A DNA stretch of 64,000 nucleotides, from contig JAKSMU010000002.1 in NCBI GenBank assembly GCA_024400455.1, positions 216,039-280,038 on the forward strand. Reading direction: 5' to 3'. Source of the stretch: Bacteroidales bacterium. GTDB taxonomy: Bacteria; Bacteroidota; Bacteroidia; Bacteroidales; F082. Position numbers and translations under genes: made by a program. The stretch's first letter is position 1. Every line of letters begins with the position of its first letter. The notes under the pieces are model-generated. The model was given only the letters and a program-made list of their open reading frames with translations, made no database searches and had not been told where the DNA came from. This document shows, one piece after another, positions 35,093 through 45,630 of the stretch.

Positions 35093-35976
35093 CAGATTGT
35101 TGCGCTAACCAGTTCCATGTTTTTGTCGATTTTCTTGAACAGGCCTTGAAGGACGGTCCCTGGGCCGACTTCCACTACTGATCTCACGCCCGCTGCAATC
35201 ATGTTTGACATGGTTTGTGTCCAAAGCACAGGTGATGTGAGTTGCGAAATTAGGTTTTTCTTGATGATTTCTGGATCGTTGACAGACTGTCCTGTGACAT
35301 TTTGATAGATAGGGCAGATGCCTTCGTTGAATTTGGTAGCGTTGATTGCTTCGGCTAATTCGACGCGGGCCGGTTCCATCAAAGGACTATGGAAAGCACC
35401 TCCGACTTTGAGTGGCAGCACGCGGCGGGCACCGGCTTCAACCAGTTTCTTTGAAGCTTCCTCAACGCCTTCTAACGTACCGGAAATAACAAGTTGACCA
35501 GGGCAATTGTAGTTGGCTGGGACAACAACCTTATCTTTTATAGAAGCGCAAACTTCCTCGATAAGTTTATCGTCGGCACCGATTACGGCAGCCATTGTGC
35601 CAGGTTGCATTTCGCAAGCCTTTTGCATGGCAGTGGCGCGTTTGGCTACGAGGCGTAAACCATCCTCAAAACTCAAAACCTTATTGGCGACCAAAGCTGA
35701 AAATTCACCTAAGGAATGGCCAGCTACCAAAATCGGCTGAAAATCTTCCAGCAATTCTGCCAAAACGACAGAATGTAAAAATACGGCAGGTTGCGTGACT
35801 TTGGTCTGACGCAAGTCTTCGTCAGTTCCGTCAAACATGATGTCGCTAATCTTAAACTTCAGAATGTTATTGGCTTTATGAAACATGTCTTTGGCCTTTG
35901 AGGACTTGTCGTACAAATCCTTGCCCATGCCAACAAACTGGGCTCCTTGACCTGGGAAAACGTATGCCTTAATCAT
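35092..35976 (-). CDS. fabD: Malonyl-CoA:acyl-carrier-protein transacylase
   Basis: A 294-aa enzyme that loads malonyl groups onto ACP for fatty-acid synthesis. The N-terminus IKAYVFPGQGAQFVGMG is diagnostic; the nucleophile Ser is in VAGHSLGEFSALVA and the catalytic His in GAFHSPLM. Length is normal. The gene sits between the BI-1 gene and the S41 protease gene with one-base overlaps on both sides (TAATG and TGATG), so the three form a tightly coupled operon. Confidence 0.95.
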   Translation of the reverse strand: MIKAYVFPGQGAQFVGMGKDLYDKSSKAKDMFHKANNILKFKISDIMFDGTDEDLRQTKVTQPAVFLHSVVLAELLEDFQPILVAGHSLGEFSALVANKVLSFEDGLRLVAKRATAMQKACEMQPGTMAAVIGADDKLIEEVCASIKDKVVVPANYNCPGQLVISGTLEGVEEASKKLVEAGARRVLPLKVGGAFHSPLMEPARVELAEAINATKFNEGICPIYQNVTGQSVNDPEIIKKNLISQLTSPVLWTQTMSNMIAAGVRSVVEVGPGTVLQGLFKKIDKNMELVSATI

Positions 35977-36698
35977 TAATCTCTACTCCCGAAAATACGT
36001 AATAAATATAAGAACAAGTTGATGAAATCAAGGTAAAGTGATAGTGCGCCATAGATGGCGATTTTCGTAACGGTATCGTTTTCACCCATGTTCATGGTGC
36101 CTATCTGTTTCAGCTTTTGAACATCAAAAGCAGTCAAGCCGGTGAAAATCAGCACGCCAATGAAACTGATGATGTAATCGAACATAGCACTCTTGGTGAA
36201 CAGGTTGACCAATGTGGCAATGATAAGTCCGATTAATCCCATGAACATGATGCGTCCGAATTTGGTCAGATCGGTTTTGGTGGTGAAGCCTGCAATGGCC
36301 ATTACGCCAAACATGCCAGCGGTGATGAGGAAGGTCTTGACAATGACGGCTGACGAGTAGGCGAAGAAAATGAAGCTTAAGCTCATACCCATCAATACGG
36401 AATACAATACAAAAATGGCTGTCATGGTTCCTTTTGACATTCTGTCAACTCGTGCTGACATGACAAAAACCAAAATCAGCGGGGCCAAGGTAACGACCCA
36501 ACCCAACAATGACATGCGCCCATCCTGGGTAAACAGCATGCTGAAAAATGCTGGTGATGATGCACTAATAAAGGCTGTCAAGGCTGTGATTCCCAATGCA
36601 ATGCACATCCAAAGGAATACTTTCGACATGAAAGTCCTCGACACATCAGCGGATTCCATCTCGTTGATGTTCAGATAATTCTTTTCGTTTTGGTTCAT
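35976..36698 (-). CDS. Bax inhibitor-1 / YccA-family membrane protein
   Basis: A 240-aa inner-membrane protein with seven hydrophobic segments, beginning FLWMCIALGITALTAF and ending GALSLYLDFINLFLYLLRIFG, the family's typical C-terminal block; FDVQKLKQIG with conserved Asp is also present. Bacterial BI-1 proteins are pH-sensitive calcium-leak channels or modulators of FtsH. The stop codon overlaps the fabD start by one base. Two ATGs lie close together at the N-terminus (MNQNEKNYL, NEMESAD); I keep the first because it joins the operon spacing (33 bases after folE). Confidence 0.88.
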   Translation of the reverse strand: MNQNEKNYLNINEMESADVSRTFMSKVFLWMCIALGITALTAFISASSPAFFSMLFTQDGRMSLLGWVVTLAPLILVFVMSARVDRMSKGTMTAIFVLYSVLMGMSLSFIFFAYSSAVIVKTFLITAGMFGVMAIAGFTTKTDLTKFGRIMFMGLIGLIIATLVNLFTKSAMFDYIISFIGVLIFTGLTAFDVQKLKQIGTMNMGENDTVTKIAIYGALSLYLDFINLFLYLLRIFGSRD

Positions 36699-36730
36699 AT
36701 TCTTTTAATTTTAAAGTTTAACAATCAAAA

Positions 36731-37357
36731 TCAGTGTAGGTTCGTTCCAATCAGTCGGAAAAACTCTTCTCTTGTCGTTTCGCGTTCGAAAGCACCGATG
36801 AAATCACTTGTTGTCGTGACGGAGTTCTGTTTCTGTACACCACGCATCGACATACACAAATGTCGTGCCTCAATTACAACTGCCACACCTAACGGGTGTA
36901 AAGCTTCGTTGATTGCGTTCTTGATTTGGGTTGTCAAGCGTTCTTGCACCTGAAGGCGGCGTGAATACACTTCGACCACACGAGCAATTTTGCTCAATCC
37001 CGTGATGTAGCCGTTCGGAATGTAACCGACATGGGCTTTGCCGATAAATGGAATCATGTGGTGTTCGCACAATGAATAGATTTCAATGTCCTTGACAATC
37101 ACCATCTGGCGGTAGTCTTCCTTGAAACGTGCCGAAAGCAGGATTTCCATCGGGTCCTGATGATAGCCTTGCGTCAGGAACTGCATCGACTTGGCGACGC
37201 GCAAAGGGGTTTTGAGAAGACCTTCACGATTGGGGTCTTCGCCTAATAATTCCAAAATAGCCTGGTAATGCTCCTGAAGTTTTGCCAAGCGTTCAGGATC
37301 ATACTTTTCAATAGATTCATAGCCGAAATTTTCATTCAGCCCATTGTCTTCTATCAT
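36731..37357 (-). CDS. folE: GTP cyclohydrolase I
   Basis: A 208-aa enzyme converting GTP to dihydroneopterin triphosphate for folate or pterin synthesis. The zinc ligands are in [11 protein letters not shown] (Cys and His) and [11 protein letters not shown] (Cys); [15 protein letters not shown] and [10 protein letters not shown] are family blocks. The N-terminal about 20 residues are a variable extension. It lies between the bactofilin and BI-1 genes in a same-strand run with short gaps (15 and 32 bases). Confidence 0.96.
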   Translation of the reverse strand: MIEDNGLNENFGYESIEKYDPERLAKLQEHYQAILELLGEDPNREGLLKTPLRVAKSMQFLTQGYHQDPMEILLSARFKEDYRQMVIVKDIEIYSLCEHHMIPFIGKAHVGYIPNGYITGLSKIARVVEVYSRRLQVQERLTTQIKNAINEALHPLGVAVVIEARHLCMSMRGVQKQNSVTTTSDFIGAFERETTREEFFRLIGTNLH

Positions 37358-37372
37358 ATAAAAATAAAATAA

Positions 37373-37735
37373 TTAACCGATTCTCTGTTGTTTTGGCATG
37401 GCCACCGTGTTCTGCTGGTTCATGATGCATTGACCGGTGAAAATAGCACCGACTTCGATGAGCAGTTGTTTTGTGGTCAGTTCAACTTCGACCTTTGAGG
37501 TTGATTTCAAGGCGGTCAGTTCTTCCGTCTTGATTTTTCCTTTCACGGTGCCTGCGATTTCCGCCTGTTTGCATATCAATTCGCCTTCAAGTACTCCCGA
37601 TTGTCCAACATAGACCTTGCCGTTCGACTTGAGGTTACCTATCAGTTGGCCGTCGATGCGGATGTCGCCGCTCGAATCGATGTCACCTTTGATAACGGTG
37701 CCGTTGCCTATCAGATTGCGTGCTTGTGCTTCCAT
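37373..37735 (-). CDS. Bactofilin (polymer-forming cytoskeletal protein)
   Basis: A 120-aa bactofilin. The core (about 10-105) shows the beta-helix repeat with Gly and hydrophobic spacing: IGNGTVIKGDIDSSGDIRIDGQLIGNL, then KVYVGQSGVLEGELICKQAEIAGTVKGKI. Short disordered tails flank it. Bactofilins self-assemble into filaments at the inner membrane and influence cell shape or envelope growth. The gap to porW upstream is 12 bases and to folE 15 bases, so cotranscription is very likely. Confidence 0.93.
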   Translation of the reverse strand: MEAQARNLIGNGTVIKGDIDSSGDIRIDGQLIGNLKSNGKVYVGQSGVLEGELICKQAEIAGTVKGKIKTEELTALKSTSKVEVELTTKQLLIEVGAIFTGQCIMNQQNTVAMPKQQRIG

Positions 37736-37747
37736 GATGTTTGTGTT

Positions 37748-40408
37748 TTATTTATTGTTTTCATCCATGAATGTCTTGTATTCATCAAAATCCTTTGATT
37801 GGTAAAAGACGGGATAGTTCTTAATTGAAATAGGTATGATTTTATAATTGTTGCTGTCTATGCCTCCAAAAACATAATCAGTGAGGAACATCGAGGTGAT
37901 GTAGTCCTTAGCCTTCTGTTCATCATTGAAGTTGCCGATTGTGACCAGGGTGCGCTGTTCGTCGAGAAGAATGCTTTTCACATTAAAGGTTTCGGTGCGG
38001 TGATCCCGCTTGTTGAAGTCGCTGATACGCACTTTGAGTGGTTCTACACGAACCAGTTTCGAGTCGCAGACAATCATTACGAAATGTTCAATTTGAGGTT
38101 CGTAGGTATAGGGTGCAGCTTTTTTCACTTCCGGCTGTTCGGCATCTTTGTCAGAAATCTTGCTGAGGTCGAAGCCTAAGCCGTATTCTTCGTTAACATG
38201 TGTCAGGACCTGTGTAGCGTATGGGGTGACGCTGCTAGAAGGATATTTCCGAATCAGGTCATACAAGGCGTAGGCCATGGTGTCGATGCTTTCAAGACGG
38301 CCTCTCGAAACGGCGTTGAGTAATGCGAAGCGAGGCATCATGGCGGTGTCGAGTTCGTACATTTCCATGGCGCGTTCCGTGTTCATCTTGACGCGGTAGA
38401 ACTGGCCCTGCTGGAAGGCTTCGTAGGTTTTGGCATAAAAATCCGACGATTCCTTTTCCTGGGCCTCGAGTTTCTTGAAATAGTCGGGGTCGAGGATGAC
38501 TTGGGCATAACTCGAGGTCGGGTATTTGTCCAAAATCTTATTTTTATAATAGGTGGCCTTTTCTTCGTCCTTCAAGTCTTCGTTGTTGATTTTGTAGAGG
38601 GCGTACCATGCAGGCAGTTCCTTTTCGTTGCCTGGATAGCGTGTGTCTAACGATTCGTAGGACTCGACCGAACGCGGATAATCGGACAGGCGGTCCATAT
38701 AAATGAAGCCCAGATTGTACAGGGCGTTGGCAATCTGAAGGTTGGCTTCTTCCTTCTGTTCGTCGGTGAAGGGGAGGTCGGTGAGGTAATAGCCTCGGTC
38801 GTGGTTGGTGTAGGATTTCGAAAGCGAGTCTTTGGCTTTGCCTTTCTTTTCCATTTCTTCTTCGTCTTCTTCATTGTCACCGCCAAAGGCCGATTGTAGG
38901 CTTTGTTTGTCGGTGAGGAACCAGTTGTCTTCAAGTTTACGCATGCCCCATTTCTTGGTGAATTCGTTGTAGCCGCGCGTTAGGGTGGCTTGGTTGTAGA
39001 AATACCAAGCGCCAACCTGACTAGGGTCGCTTTGTGTGGTTGACGAACCGGTGGCTCCACCCATCAGGGCGAGCTGCTCTTCGTATTCGCGCTGTTCGGC
39101 TTCGTATTGTTCGTCTTCGATGACTTGGGCGATAATCTTGTCAATTAAGGCATTGCGGCTGACTGAATCCATGTCGGCAACGCGAAGCAGACTGTCTTGC
39201 GTGCGCACCACATCCATGTTCATCACCAGTTCGTTTAGGGTTTGGGAGATGTTCATGATGCTGTCGTAGCCTTCAAATTCCCTGTCCATACCCATAACGG
39301 CAGTATCGTAGTAGGCTTGGGAGAGTTCATAGGCATTGCGGTCGAAATACATTGTTGCGACTTTCAGTGCCGATGTGCTGCGCTGAATGGTGTTGCTCTT
39401 AAAGGCAGCGACGGAGTTTCTCAAGTATTTGATGGCTTTTGCTTCGTCGCCTTCGCGGAGTGCGAGTTCGGCCATGGCGTAATAGATGCGGTCGCAATAG
39501 TCTTCGTTGTTCGGGTCGTTGAGCATCTTGTTGAGCATCTTGTAGAGTTCCTTGGCGTTGTCGGCCGAACCCATCTTTGCCATGTTCATTCTGGCTTCAA
39601 AAGCCATTTCGTATTCCGGATTGCGCTTAATGACATGCTTAAACTGCTCGATGGCGCGTTCGCTGTCGTCTTGCTTCATGTATATTTGTCCCAAGATGAA
39701 CATTGCCCTGGTGCGCAGGTCGCGGTCGTTGTTTTGCAGGATGCCGGTTTTCAGGTATTTGACGGCGTTGTTGTAGTCTTTTGTTGCGATGTAGTAATCG
39801 GCAATGGTGAAATCGAAATTGCGGATCAGTTCCTTAGGCAGTTTGTCGATGCCCGAAGTCTTGGTCTGCAGTTGCTCGAACATGGCAACGGCTTTCGGAT
39901 ATTGTTCTGTCTGGATGTAGGTCTTTATCAGCCACATGTTGGCGACATAGGCGATGTCGTTGTTCTTGTATTCGGTAGCGACAAAATCGAAAGTGCGGCG
40001 TGCGGGAATGTAGTCTTGTTTGTAGAAATGGGCTTTGGCCATTACGAGATAAGCGTCGTCGATCCACTTTACGCGTTCACGGTTGTTGAATTTCATGGAG
40101 TGTTTTTGGACGCATATGGAGGTTTTTTCCAAAGCACGGTCCATTTGTGAGTTGAGGCTCATGCCGTTGGCTTTGGTTCCGTAATTATAGACAGGCAAGA
40201 CTTTGGAGAAATCGTCCTTTACGACGGTTTTCAGTTGCTTGTCGCCGTCTTTCAGACTCTTTTCTCCGTTCCAATAAACGTTGTAATGGCTGTTCAGGTT
40301 ATGGTGAATCCTGCGGGTCAGGGTGTTCTTCTTGGTGGAGCAACCGCCAAGGAGCAACAAGCCGGCCAAACAGCCTAAAATGATGGTTATTTTGTTGTTT
40401 CTACGCAC
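37748..40408 (-). CDS. porW: T9SS periplasmic lipoprotein PorW/SprE
   Basis: An 886-aa lipoprotein (signal ending LLLGGC, lipidated Cys23) of the SprE/PorW family. The body is a long run of TPR repeats (about residues 110-680) with several acidic linkers (NEEDEEEMEKKGKAK), and the C-terminal region ends in a beta-rich ferredoxin-like part (HFVMIVCDSKLVRVEPLKVRI). PorW is needed for T9SS function and is reported to link the PorKN ring with the Sov translocon. The porPKLMN genes are about 7 kb away in this window. It sits in the same run as a Ser/Thr kinase gene (upstream) and the bactofilin gene (downstream). Confidence 0.9.
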   Translation of the reverse strand: MRRNNKITIILGCLAGLLLLGGCSTKKNTLTRRIHHNLNSHYNVYWNGEKSLKDGDKQLKTVVKDDFSKVLPVYNYGTKANGMSLNSQMDRALEKTSICVQKHSMKFNNRERVKWIDDAYLVMAKAHFYKQDYIPARRTFDFVATEYKNNDIAYVANMWLIKTYIQTEQYPKAVAMFEQLQTKTSGIDKLPKELIRNFDFTIADYYIATKDYNNAVKYLKTGILQNNDRDLRTRAMFILGQIYMKQDDSERAIEQFKHVIKRNPEYEMAFEARMNMAKMGSADNAKELYKMLNKMLNDPNNEDYCDRIYYAMAELALREGDEAKAIKYLRNSVAAFKSNTIQRSTSALKVATMYFDRNAYELSQAYYDTAVMGMDREFEGYDSIMNISQTLNELVMNMDVVRTQDSLLRVADMDSVSRNALIDKIIAQVIEDEQYEAEQREYEEQLALMGGATGSSTTQSDPSQVGAWYFYNQATLTRGYNEFTKKWGMRKLEDNWFLTDKQSLQSAFGGDNEEDEEEMEKKGKAKDSLSKSYTNHDRGYYLTDLPFTDEQKEEANLQIANALYNLGFIYMDRLSDYPRSVESYESLDTRYPGNEKELPAWYALYKINNEDLKDEEKATYYKNKILDKYPTSSYAQVILDPDYFKKLEAQEKESSDFYAKTYEAFQQGQFYRVKMNTERAMEMYELDTAMMPRFALLNAVSRGRLESIDTMAYALYDLIRKYPSSSVTPYATQVLTHVNEEYGLGFDLSKISDKDAEQPEVKKAAPYTYEPQIEHFVMIVCDSKLVRVEPLKVRISDFNKRDHRTETFNVKSILLDEQRTLVTIGNFNDEQKAKDYITSMFLTDYVFGGIDSNNYKIIPISIKNYPVFYQSKDFDEYKTFMDENNK

Positions 40409-40468
40409 TTTGTTGGTCGTTTTTTACAATAACTACAAATCTTTGGTTTTATTACAATGAACCAAAAA

Positions 40469-41731
40469 TCAATGTTGCTGACCGAACCATTTGAAGGCTT
40501 CGATCATGAGCAGCGAGTCGTTTTGTTCGGGGATGGCCGATTTCAGGGCTTCGGCGAGGCTGTCATCAGCGGTCTTGAACGAACTGAGCAGGAGATTTTC
40601 AAAGTCAAGTTGGCGTCGGTTGTCGATGATGGCTTTTTGTTCATGCAAAACCTCCATGGCAGCGTCTTTCAGGTTCTCAATGTCGAAGAAAGGTGTGAGC
40701 GTCTGATAGTAAGCCAGACTGTCTTCTGTCCAATTTGCCGAGATAGGTTCGTTGAGCGATGTCAGTTTGTATTTCTCGCAAAGCATTTCTGTATTGCCTT
40801 CAATTCTTTCGATTTCGTGTGTGAAATCAATTTTTCTCCGCTCGGTTTTTTCTTCTTCAGCCTTGGCCTTGATTTTGGGCACATAAACGATGGCTAATGT
40901 GCCTAATGCGCATAAAATCAGTGTTATGATGAAAATCTTCACAACAGAATGGCCTTTCGTTATGGCTGACTTCACTTCGGAAATGCTGTCGTAGCGCTGT
41001 TCTTTCGAGAATTGTATGCAATGTGTTGCAATACTGTTGAACTGCCGCGAAATGTTGCGTTCGTTGATGAATTCCATGATTTTGCCCATGGAGTAGACAT
41101 CGGAACGTGCATCGCAGTCTTCGCCTTTGATTAGTTCGGGGGCGATGAACTCCATTTCCTTGATAAGCAGTTCCTTATTGGTCTTGTATTCGGTTTCGGG
41201 CAAACCTATGTCGATGATTTTGGCCTTGTAATCGCCTTCGGTCACGATGATATTTTCGGGCTTCAGGTCGCAATGCACTACTTGGTTGCGGTGCATGTAA
41301 TACAGGCCGTCGCATACTTCGGCCAGAATATTCTTGACTTGTTTTTCCGTAAGCGTGCCCACGCGGACGTGCTCGGCCAGCGATTTGCCTTCGATGTATT
41401 CGAAGATGATACATTCGCCCAAGCCTTGAATGGTCACTAAGTCGATGGCCTTGCGGATGTATTTATGGTCGAGTTGTGTGGTGATTTCGTACTCTTTGCG
41501 CAAGTTGGCCTTGCATTTCGGGTCGTTCATCAGTTCGGCTTTCAAGGCTTTGATTATGACCTTTTTGGCTCCGCTTTTTGCGGTGAACACCCTGCTGGCA
41601 CCAAAACGCGAAGCCGTCAGCAGACGGATGTCTTGGTAGTCTTTTGAATTAATGACGGTATCCGCTTGATTCTGTTGCGGTTGGCCGTTCTCTACAGGTT
41701 CAAAATTTGAAAACATTGTCTCGGACATCAT
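40469..41731 (-). CDS. Ser/Thr protein kinase with membrane anchor
   Basis: A 420-aa protein. A eukaryotic-like kinase domain (about residues 25-250) has VIIKALKAE with the ATP-binding Lys, HCDLKPEN in place of HRD, DIGLPE in place of DFG, and EFIAPELIKGE with the APE-type Glu. A transmembrane helix follows (about 255-280), then an about 140-aa charged periplasmic part with no domain I recognise. The HCD and DIG changes still keep the catalytic Asp residues, so activity is plausible. I placed the start at 41729-41731; a -7 box lies at 41746-41753, so the leader is only about 9 nucleotides, and a longer frame to 41896 lies beyond the promoter. It precedes porW by 60 bases. Confidence 0.8.
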   Translation of the reverse strand: MMSETMFSNFEPVENGQPQQNQADTVINSKDYQDIRLLTASRFGASRVFTAKSGAKKVIIKALKAELMNDPKCKANLRKEYEITTQLDHKYIRKAIDLVTIQGLGECIIFEYIEGKSLAEHVRVGTLTEKQVKNILAEVCDGLYYMHRNQVVHCDLKPENIIVTEGDYKAKIIDIGLPETEYKTNKELLIKEMEFIAPELIKGEDCDARSDVYSMGKIMEFINERNISRQFNSIATHCIQFSKEQRYDSISEVKSAITKGHSVVKIFIITLILCALGTLAIVYVPKIKAKAEEEKTERRKIDFTHEIERIEGNTEMLCEKYKLTSLNEPISANWTEDSLAYYQTLTPFFDIENLKDAAMEVLHEQKAIIDNRRQLDFENLLLSSFKTADDSLAEALKSAIPEQNDSLLMIEAFKWFGQQH

Positions 41732-41745
41732 AATGGAATTTGGGG

Positions 41746-41753
41746 CAAAGATA
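41746..41753 (-). promoter_or_regulatory. -7 promoter element of the kinase-porW run
   Basis: The minus strand reads TATCTTTG 15 bases upstream of the kinase start codon. It could drive the kinase, porW, bactofilin, folE, BI-1, fabD and protease genes, since no clear further -7 box lies between them. Confidence 0.5.
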
Positions 41754-41903
41754 GCGTTTTTTTTATAATAGGTGGAAATTATGATTAATTTGGTGGCAAT
41801 AATGTGAAAAATGGCACCTTGCATTAATGGGGACAAAAACGGCTTGAATTGGCTTTTTATCCGAAAAATTCTCTGCCCAAACCCTTGCTTTCCCAAAATT
41901 CAC

Positions 41904-41911
41904 TATATTTG
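41904..41911 (+). promoter_or_regulatory. -7 promoter element of the sorting-tail remnant
   Basis: TATATTTG lies 24 bases before an ATG-AAA start at 41935, divergent from the kinase promoter. Confidence 0.5.
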
Positions 41912-41934
41912 CCACAATTAAAAACATCTGAGCC

Positions 41935-42212
41935 ATGAAACGATGGAAGTGCCATCGTCGCAAATCGAGGCCTTGGCATTCCCGAATCCTGCAAGCGATG
42001 AAATCAATATCGACATCTCACAAATCCATGAAGATGGAGAAAGACGCATCCGTGTTGTGAACATGTCAGGACAGGTTTTCATCGACCGCATCATCCGTGG
42101 CGAGGGCAATGTGCTCACCATTGGAATTTCAGGCTTTAAGCCAGGCATTTATACTTACCAAATCTACAACGCTGAAAGTGAGATTGTGAATGGAAAATTC
42201 GTAAAAGAATAA
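41935..42212 (+). pseudogene. Remnant of a T9SS cargo gene: start joined to sorting tail, frameshifted
   Basis: A promoter and a well-placed ATG AAA start (41935) are followed within about 40 bases by a complete type A T9SS sorting domain (LAFPNPASDEINIDI ... KPGIYTYQIYNAE ... NGKFVKE) that lies in a different frame, eight bases out of step. No signal peptide or cargo domain remains. The simplest reading is an internal deletion that fused the first codons to the tail of a secreted protein. An ATG at 41943 is in frame with the tail, so an 89-aa tail-only peptide could be made, but without a signal peptide it could not reach the T9SS. Confidence 0.65.
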
Positions 42213-42586
42213 CCTTTGGGCAAACATAAATTTCCGCAAATTATCCGATAATCTTTCTTGGTTCATTATTGGTGATTTGTGCTGAAAAGAGCGGTGAAAT
42301 ATTCTTGTTTTTTTACAATATAACTGGCTATTTGGGCATAAAAATCACTCCAAATAGCCATTTATCGTTTTATTTTTTGGCTATTTGAACAAAAAACGCC
42401 AAATGTCAGTTTGTCACTTTTACTGACAAAATAGGTCTCTTTTCGGGTTTGGCACGGAATGTGACCGATGCCGTCTGTCGATTTTGGAGGCAAGAAAAGG
42501 AAGAAGAAGGTTGTTACTCAAACCTCGTTTCGACAAGCTCAACGGGCGAAAACAATTAAACAAATCAACAATAAACAAACAGAATT
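42213..42586. other. Gene-free region upstream of groES with inverted repeats
   Basis: No gene is seen in 374 bases. Contents: a perfect 11-bp inverted repeat, TGGCTATTTGG at 42325-42335 with its complement at 42350-42360, plus a third copy of TGGCTATTTG at 42378-42387; the nested inverted repeat TTTGTCA/TGACAAA around 42410-42430; and a copy of the dispersed word TTTCGACAAGCTCAACG at about 42528-42544. No CIRCE element and no clear -7 box for groES were found. Confidence 0.7.
42325..42376 (+). terminator. Perfect inverted repeat followed by T-rich sequence
   Basis: TGGCTATTTGG and CCAAATAGCCA form an 11-bp stem with a 14-base loop, followed by TTTATCGTTTTATTTTTT-type sequence. It could end transcripts from the sorting-tail remnant. 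Confidence 0.55.
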
Positions 42587-42865
42587 ATGGCAAACTTATC
42601 AATCAAACCTTTGGCAGACCGCGTTGTCATAGAACCGGCTCTCGCAGAACAGAAAACCGCCAGCGGCATCATCATCCCTGACACAGCAAAAGAAAAACCA
42701 CAGCAAGGCACGGTAGTGGCCGTTGGTCCTGGCACAAAGGACAATGCCGTCACCCTGAAAGTCGGCGATAAGGTCATCTATGGCAAATATGCAGGCACCG
42801 AATTCCACCTCGACGGCAAGGATTATATGATTATGCGCGAGGCTGACGTGATTGCTATCATCTAA
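42587..42865 (+). CDS. groES: Co-chaperonin GroES
   Basis: A 92-aa GroES. The N-terminus [12 protein letters not shown], the mobile loop ([18 protein letters not shown]) and the C-terminal [12 protein letters not shown] are all family blocks. It caps the GroEL ring in the cytoplasm. groEL follows after 33 bases. No CIRCE or HrcA-type operator was seen upstream. Confidence 0.97.
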   Translation: MANLSIKPLADRVVIEPALAEQKTASGIIIPDTAKEKPQQGTVVAVGPGTKDNAVTLKVGDKVIYGKYAGTEFHLDGKDYMIMREADVIAII

Positions 42866-42895
42866 TTAATTTGTAAACAATAAAATATCACATAA

Positions 42896-44533
<1,638 letters not shown>

Positions 44534-44554
44534 TCCGGAAAGTGTCCGTAAATT

Positions 44555-44588
44555 AATAAGGAGGTGCGTTGCGCATCTCCTTATTTTT
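44555..44588 (+). terminator. Terminator of groESL
   Basis: AATAAGGAG..TGCG and CGCA..CTCCTTATT form a long stem with a TTG loop and T-rich tail. Confidence 0.85.
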
Positions 44589-44610
44589 TATCCCTTTCAA
44601 CAATATTTAT

Positions 44611-44618
44611 TATTTTTG
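44611..44618 (+). promoter_or_regulatory. -7 promoter element of the M23 peptidase gene
   Basis: TATTTTTG lies 32 bases before the chosen start codon at 44650. Confidence 0.55.
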
Positions 44619-44649
44619 CAAGTTAATTAATCCCTTAACGGAAGGCAAA

Positions 44650-45567
44650 ATGGAAGAAGAAAAGCAAGATAGCAAATTGGAAAAGAAGAAAGAATCGTTG
44701 CTGAAACGGCTCAACCAGACCTATCATTTCCTCATGTCGCACGACGAGACACGTGAACCTATCATGGATTTCCGCCTCAACCTGATGCGACTTGTTTTGG
44801 TCATCATTGGCATTGCTTTATTGCTCATCATTATCACGACTTTCATCATAGCTTTCACTCCGTTGCGCGAATACATCCCGGGTTATGCCGACACCAAACT
44901 GAACCGCGAGGTCTATAACCTCAACCGTCGTGCCGATTCGCTTGTGCTCGAAATGCAGAAGCGCGACATCTATTTCTACAACATGCAGAAAGTGATTGAA
45001 GGATATGACTTTGCCGCCGACAGCTGCCACGAGGAAATCAACATCTATGAACCCTTGCCTCAAATGGCGCTCGATACCATCAGGTTGAGGAAATCCATTC
45101 AGGATAGTCTGCTGAAAATGGAATTCGAGTCAGCATCGCAGTACGACCTCTTTGCTTCGCCGGCAGTGCCGACACGCAATACCGAAGTGAAGAATTTCTT
45201 TATTCCGTTGAGCGGCAAAATCATTCAGCCTTTCAATGCGACAAACGGCCATTATGGTGTTGATATTGTCGCCGATGGAAACCAATTAATCAATGCCACG
45301 CTCGATGGCACCGTTGTGTTTTCGACCTGGAGCGTCGACGATGGCTATACGATTGGCATTCAGCACGACAACAGTTATTTCTCGACTTATAAGCACAATG
45401 CCACTTTGCTGAAGAAAGAAGGCGATTTCGTGAAAGCGGGCGAAGCCATTGCCATTTTGGGGAAGGCGAGCGAAGGCAAGGAAGTGCCGCACTTGCATTT
45501 CGAAATTTGGTACAACGGCATGGCACTGAATCCTGAGGATTACATGAACTTCAAGTCAAACTATTAA
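44650..45567 (+). CDS. M23-family cell-wall metallopeptidase, membrane-anchored
   Basis: A 305-aa protein with a transmembrane segment (about residues 50-75, LVLVIIGIALLLIIITTF), a coiled-coil-like periplasmic stem, and a C-terminal LytM/M23 domain. The zinc ligands are intact: HYGVD (HxxxD) and LHF preceded by PH (HLHFE), so it should cleave peptidoglycan cross-bridges or stem peptides. The start at 44650 follows the -7 box; a longer frame to 44569 starts inside the groEL terminator region. rseP follows after 63 bases. Confidence 0.88.
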   Translation: MEEEKQDSKLEKKKESLLKRLNQTYHFLMSHDETREPIMDFRLNLMRLVLVIIGIALLLIIITTFIIAFTPLREYIPGYADTKLNREVYNLNRRADSLVLEMQKRDIYFYNMQKVIEGYDFAADSCHEEINIYEPLPQMALDTIRLRKSIQDSLLKMEFESASQYDLFASPAVPTRNTEVKNFFIPLSGKIIQPFNATNGHYGVDIVADGNQLINATLDGTVVFSTWSVDDGYTIGIQHDNSYFSTYKHNATLLKKEGDFVKAGEAIAILGKASEGKEVPHLHFEIWYNGMALNPEDYMNFKSNY

Positions 45568-45589
45568 TCGGCGCTATTCGGAAAAATAT

Positions 45590-45597
45590 TATTTTTG
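45590..45597 (+). promoter_or_regulatory. -7 promoter element of rseP
   Basis: TATTTTTG lies 33 bases before the rseP ATG. Confidence 0.55.
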
Positions 45598-45630
45598 CAG
45601 ACTTTTTTACACTGAAAACAAACATACATC

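Noticed and set aside
39242..40150. A 302-codon open frame on the plus strand inside porW
   Set aside because: It is antisense to strongly supported TPR coding sequence of porW; the frame is open only because of the codon bias of that gene.
42450..42470. Sigma-54-type promoter (TTGGCACG) upstream of groES
   Set aside because: The -24-like part is good, but the required GC at -12 is missing (GTGAC in its place).
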